64,000 nt of DNA from Balneola sp. (GTDB lineage Bacteria > Bacteroidota > Rhodothermia > Balneolales > Balneolaceae), in NCBI GenBank assembly GCA_028284195.1, contig JANQSE010000002.1, positions 496,001 to 560,000 of the forward strand. The letters are read 5' to 3'. Numbering within the stretch: the stretch's first letter is position 1; every line of letters begins with the position of its first letter. Positions 62,076 through 64,000 of this stretch are shown here, in pieces. Below the pieces are notes generated by a model, which saw nothing but the letters and a program-made list of their open reading frames with translations, was not told the DNA's origin and made no database searches. Position numbers and translations under genes: made by a program.

Positions 62076-64000
62076 ATGAGTGTCAACAAAAAATGTGTGC
62101 AATTCATGTATGAAAATTTAATTCTTTTATTTGCTCTCATATTGGTTTTAGGTTGTGATCCTGCATCAAAAGAAGCAAAAATACTTCTTATAAAAGAATA
62201 CCCGGCACTTTATGAAGCGGTATTTGCGAGAAATCCTGAAGCTATTCTCGAATTTACAAACCATCCTCACGAGAGAGTTCGCCAGCAGGCCTGGCAGGCA
62301 CTTATTAATACTCCGGTTTCTGATATCGACAATGTTATAGAGGCAGCAAATAAAGCAAATACAAAAGAAGCGTGGGCTTCATTATGGTTGAAGGAATTTT
62401 CAGAAGACCATATCGCAAGGTTAAATGGATTGTTTAAAAACAGCGATGTCACCAATACAGGGCTTGTTTCTATACTTGGAGAAAAAGGAGATGCCACTTC
62501 GTTTGAAGTATTGATGAATGCCGCAATCCCACCTAATGAAGAAATGGAATTCGAGATGGCATACGCCATTGGTAAACTTGCAGGCAATGTGGAGATTAGT
62601 GAGACGCAGCAGATTCAGGTTATAGAACGAGCATTGGCAACTCAATCATCTGGTATAAGTCAGGGTTATTTGTACGGCTGGTATCGCAATCGCAATAACG
62701 AAGAAAAGCCAAAACTGACAGACAACGCAGAAGCCAAATTGTTGGAGCTGTGGGCTGATTTTTATCCTGATGGAAGGGGAGCCGATCGTTACATAGCAGC
62801 CCTGTTATTTAAAAATCATGCGGCCCGGGTTTTCTATCATTTTGTGGAAACGGACTACGCTGAACTTGATATTCAATTAGCTATTGAGCTAAGCAGGTTA
62901 ATAGCACAAACAGAGGAGGTTGATCCTTATGCCGCAGTAGCATTGAATGCTTTTCTAAATCATAAAAATCCTAATGTGGTTCTTACAGCACTACAAGCTA
63001 TTGTTCGAAAAGAAGAGATATTGAAACGCATTAATGATTCTATGCTTAACGCAACGGCCCTGAATGAAGTGATTGAAGACAGGGTTCGTTTATCGGGGCT
63101 TAATACTGCTGTAAATCCCGAAGATTACGTGGACGATATGATAGGAGTAGGAAAAGAAAATCCCTATTTGCAAGGGTTAAGATATTCTGTGTTCAAAAAG
63201 GTCTGGGACGAAAAACAAGTATTCGATGAATTAATTTCTGAGATCAATTCATCCTCAGGGCTGAAATACAGTTATTTATTAACGGAATTAAATACGTTAT
63301 GGGCTAATGCCGAAGAGCGTTTGAAAACACCGGAAAACACTGAGCAAGCAAGAGAGATTTTACTTGTAGCTTTAAATAATGGAGAGCGTGCTTTCTTGTT
63401 GCAGGCATTAAGTTCGGATGAAGACATATTGAGGGAAAAAGAATATGATGATCTGATCTCCATAATCGATGAAAAAGAAAGTATAGAGGATGCCGGCTAC
63501 ATTTCGTCAATTACCGGGATCCTGAAAAACAGATTCGAAGAACGTGCTAAAGACTATATCACAGATTTATATGATCGGGCAGCATTTGATTTGAGACAAA
63601 ATTTGATTGCACAGGAATGGTCGGTTATTAAAGACTCTTTGGTCGCTACTGTATTTAGAGTGCCAGATTGGGAAAGGCTTGCGTGGTTAGGCCCAAATCC
63701 TATTTGGGTTTTAGAAACAAAGAAAGGAAACATCGAGATAACACTTGATGTACTTTCAGCACCGGCAACTATTTCAGGAATGGATAGTTTGATTACACAT
63801 GGAAATTATGATGGAGTGGCTTTCCATCGTGTAGTTCCTAACTTTGTAATTCAAGGGGGAGATGTTCAAACAGGGCGCGGTTTTGGCGGGCCGGATTATG
63901 TTGTGCCTACAGAGGCAAGTGCTAATCACTACCAGCGGGGTAAGGCCGGGATTGCAAGTTCAGGGCCTGATACCGAAGGAAGCCAGTACTTTTTTATGCA
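62076..64000 (+). CDS. HEAT-repeat lipoprotein with C-terminal cyclophilin PPIase domain (3' partial)
   Basis: Not in the ORF track because it has no stop before the window end; the frame is open for 641 codons. The start gives a lipoprotein signal (LILVLGCDPAS) with KK in its n-region; a start at 62106 would lose the charged end. Next come about 500 residues of helical HEAT-like repeats. From about residue 550 the frame enters a cyclophilin domain: YDGVAFHRVVPNFVIQGGD, GRGFGGP and SSGPDTEGSQYFFM, including the catalytic Arg region. It likely folds or scaffolds envelope proteins. The 3' end lies beyond the window. Confidence 0.9.
   Translation, partial: MSVNKKCVQFMYENLILLFALILVLGCDPASKEAKILLIKEYPALYEAVFARNPEAILEFTNHPHERVRQQAWQALINTPVSDIDNVIEAANKANTKEAWASLWLKEFSEDHIARLNGLFKNSDVTNTGLVSILGEKGDATSFEVLMNAAIPPNEEMEFEMAYAIGKLAGNVEISETQQIQVIERALATQSSGISQGYLYGWYRNRNNEEKPKLTDNAEAKLLELWADFYPDGRGADRYIAALLFKNHAARVFYHFVETDYAELDIQLAIELSRLIAQTEEVDPYAAVALNAFLNHKNPNVVLTALQAIVRKEEILKRINDSMLNATALNEVIEDRVRLSGLNTAVNPEDYVDDMIGVGKENPYLQGLRYSVFKKVWDEKQVFDELISEINSSSGLKYSYLLTELNTLWANAEERLKTPENTEQAREILLVALNNGERAFLLQALSSDEDILREKEYDDLISIIDEKESIEDAGYISSITGILKNRFEERAKDYITDLYDRAAFDLRQNLIAQEWSVIKDSLVATVFRVPDWERLAWLGPNPIWVLETKKGNIEITLDVLSAPATISGMDSLITHGNYDGVAFHRVVPNFVIQGGDVQTGRGFGGPDYVVPTEASANHYQRGKAGIASSGPDTEGSQYFFM

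Noticed and set aside
1-64000. CRISPR arrays, tRNA and rRNA genes
   Set aside because: No regularly spaced direct repeats, and no cloverleaf-like or rRNA-like sequence was recognised by eye in the intergenic gaps.

Overview
The window looks like a chromosomal segment of a low-GC Bacteroidota/FCB-group bacterium, most probably a Balneola- or Rhodothermus-like lineage. Reasons: the alternative complex III plus caa3 oxidase operon with an A2-type subunit I (YSHP motif), the type IX secretion genes porU and porV, few Shine-Dalgarno sequences, and several TAnnTTTG promoter boxes. This placement is inference from gene content; no rRNA or tRNA gene was seen.

Layout. Positions 1-10273 (+ strand) hold a surface-polysaccharide locus: two DegT-type aminotransferases (the first cut by the window edge), a GT4 glycosyltransferase, a formyltransferase, an XrtA-type polysaccharide deacetylase, two nucleotide-sugar dehydrogenases, a WecA/TagO-like initiating transferase and a WbpB-like oxidoreductase. 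A large SLBB-domain export protein lies convergent to it (10270-12660). Divergent from that is a short exosortase with a small membrane partner, then a glycerate 2-kinase. Next comes a small element (14969-15429) bounded by 29-bp inverted repeats and carrying a frameshifted four-helix-bundle gene, followed by a BatB-like VWA protein and a frameshifted HAD phosphatase.

Positions 17.4-23.3 kb hold a DUF4175-like giant coiled-coil membrane protein, an MBL-fold hydrolase, and a small six-cysteine exported protein paired with a beta-propeller lipoprotein. Positions 23.3-36.4 kb are one minus-strand operon of 12 genes: actA-actF, a membrane protein whose N-terminus resembles an IS3-type transposase helix-turn-helix, SCO, and ctaC-ctaD-ctaE-ctaF. 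A DUF420/CtaM-like gene is divergent. This operon would move electrons from menaquinol through ACIII to a cbound caa3 oxidase.

Positions 37.4-51.5 kb (minus) carry rpe, a PASTA protein, an uncharacterised secreted protein, a gluzincin/PD40/outer-membrane-barrel protein, an M6-like protein with a lost zinc motif and a T9SS C-terminal domain, porV and porU. porU contains a run of 12 G. Positions 51.7-64 kb are mostly housekeeping: thiolase, cystathionine gamma-synthase, two TPR lipoproteins, RidA, an M23 peptidase, an FAH-family hydrolase, ribosomal L27 and L21 (L21 with an extra C-terminal domain), LexA, and a HEAT-repeat/cyclophilin lipoprotein that runs off the window and is missing from the ORF track.

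Most notable: the transposase-HTH-like respiratory protein, the inverted-repeat-bounded four-helix element, the G12 tract in porU, the pseudo-M6 protein, and the exosortase/XrtA-deacetylase/exopolysaccharide association.
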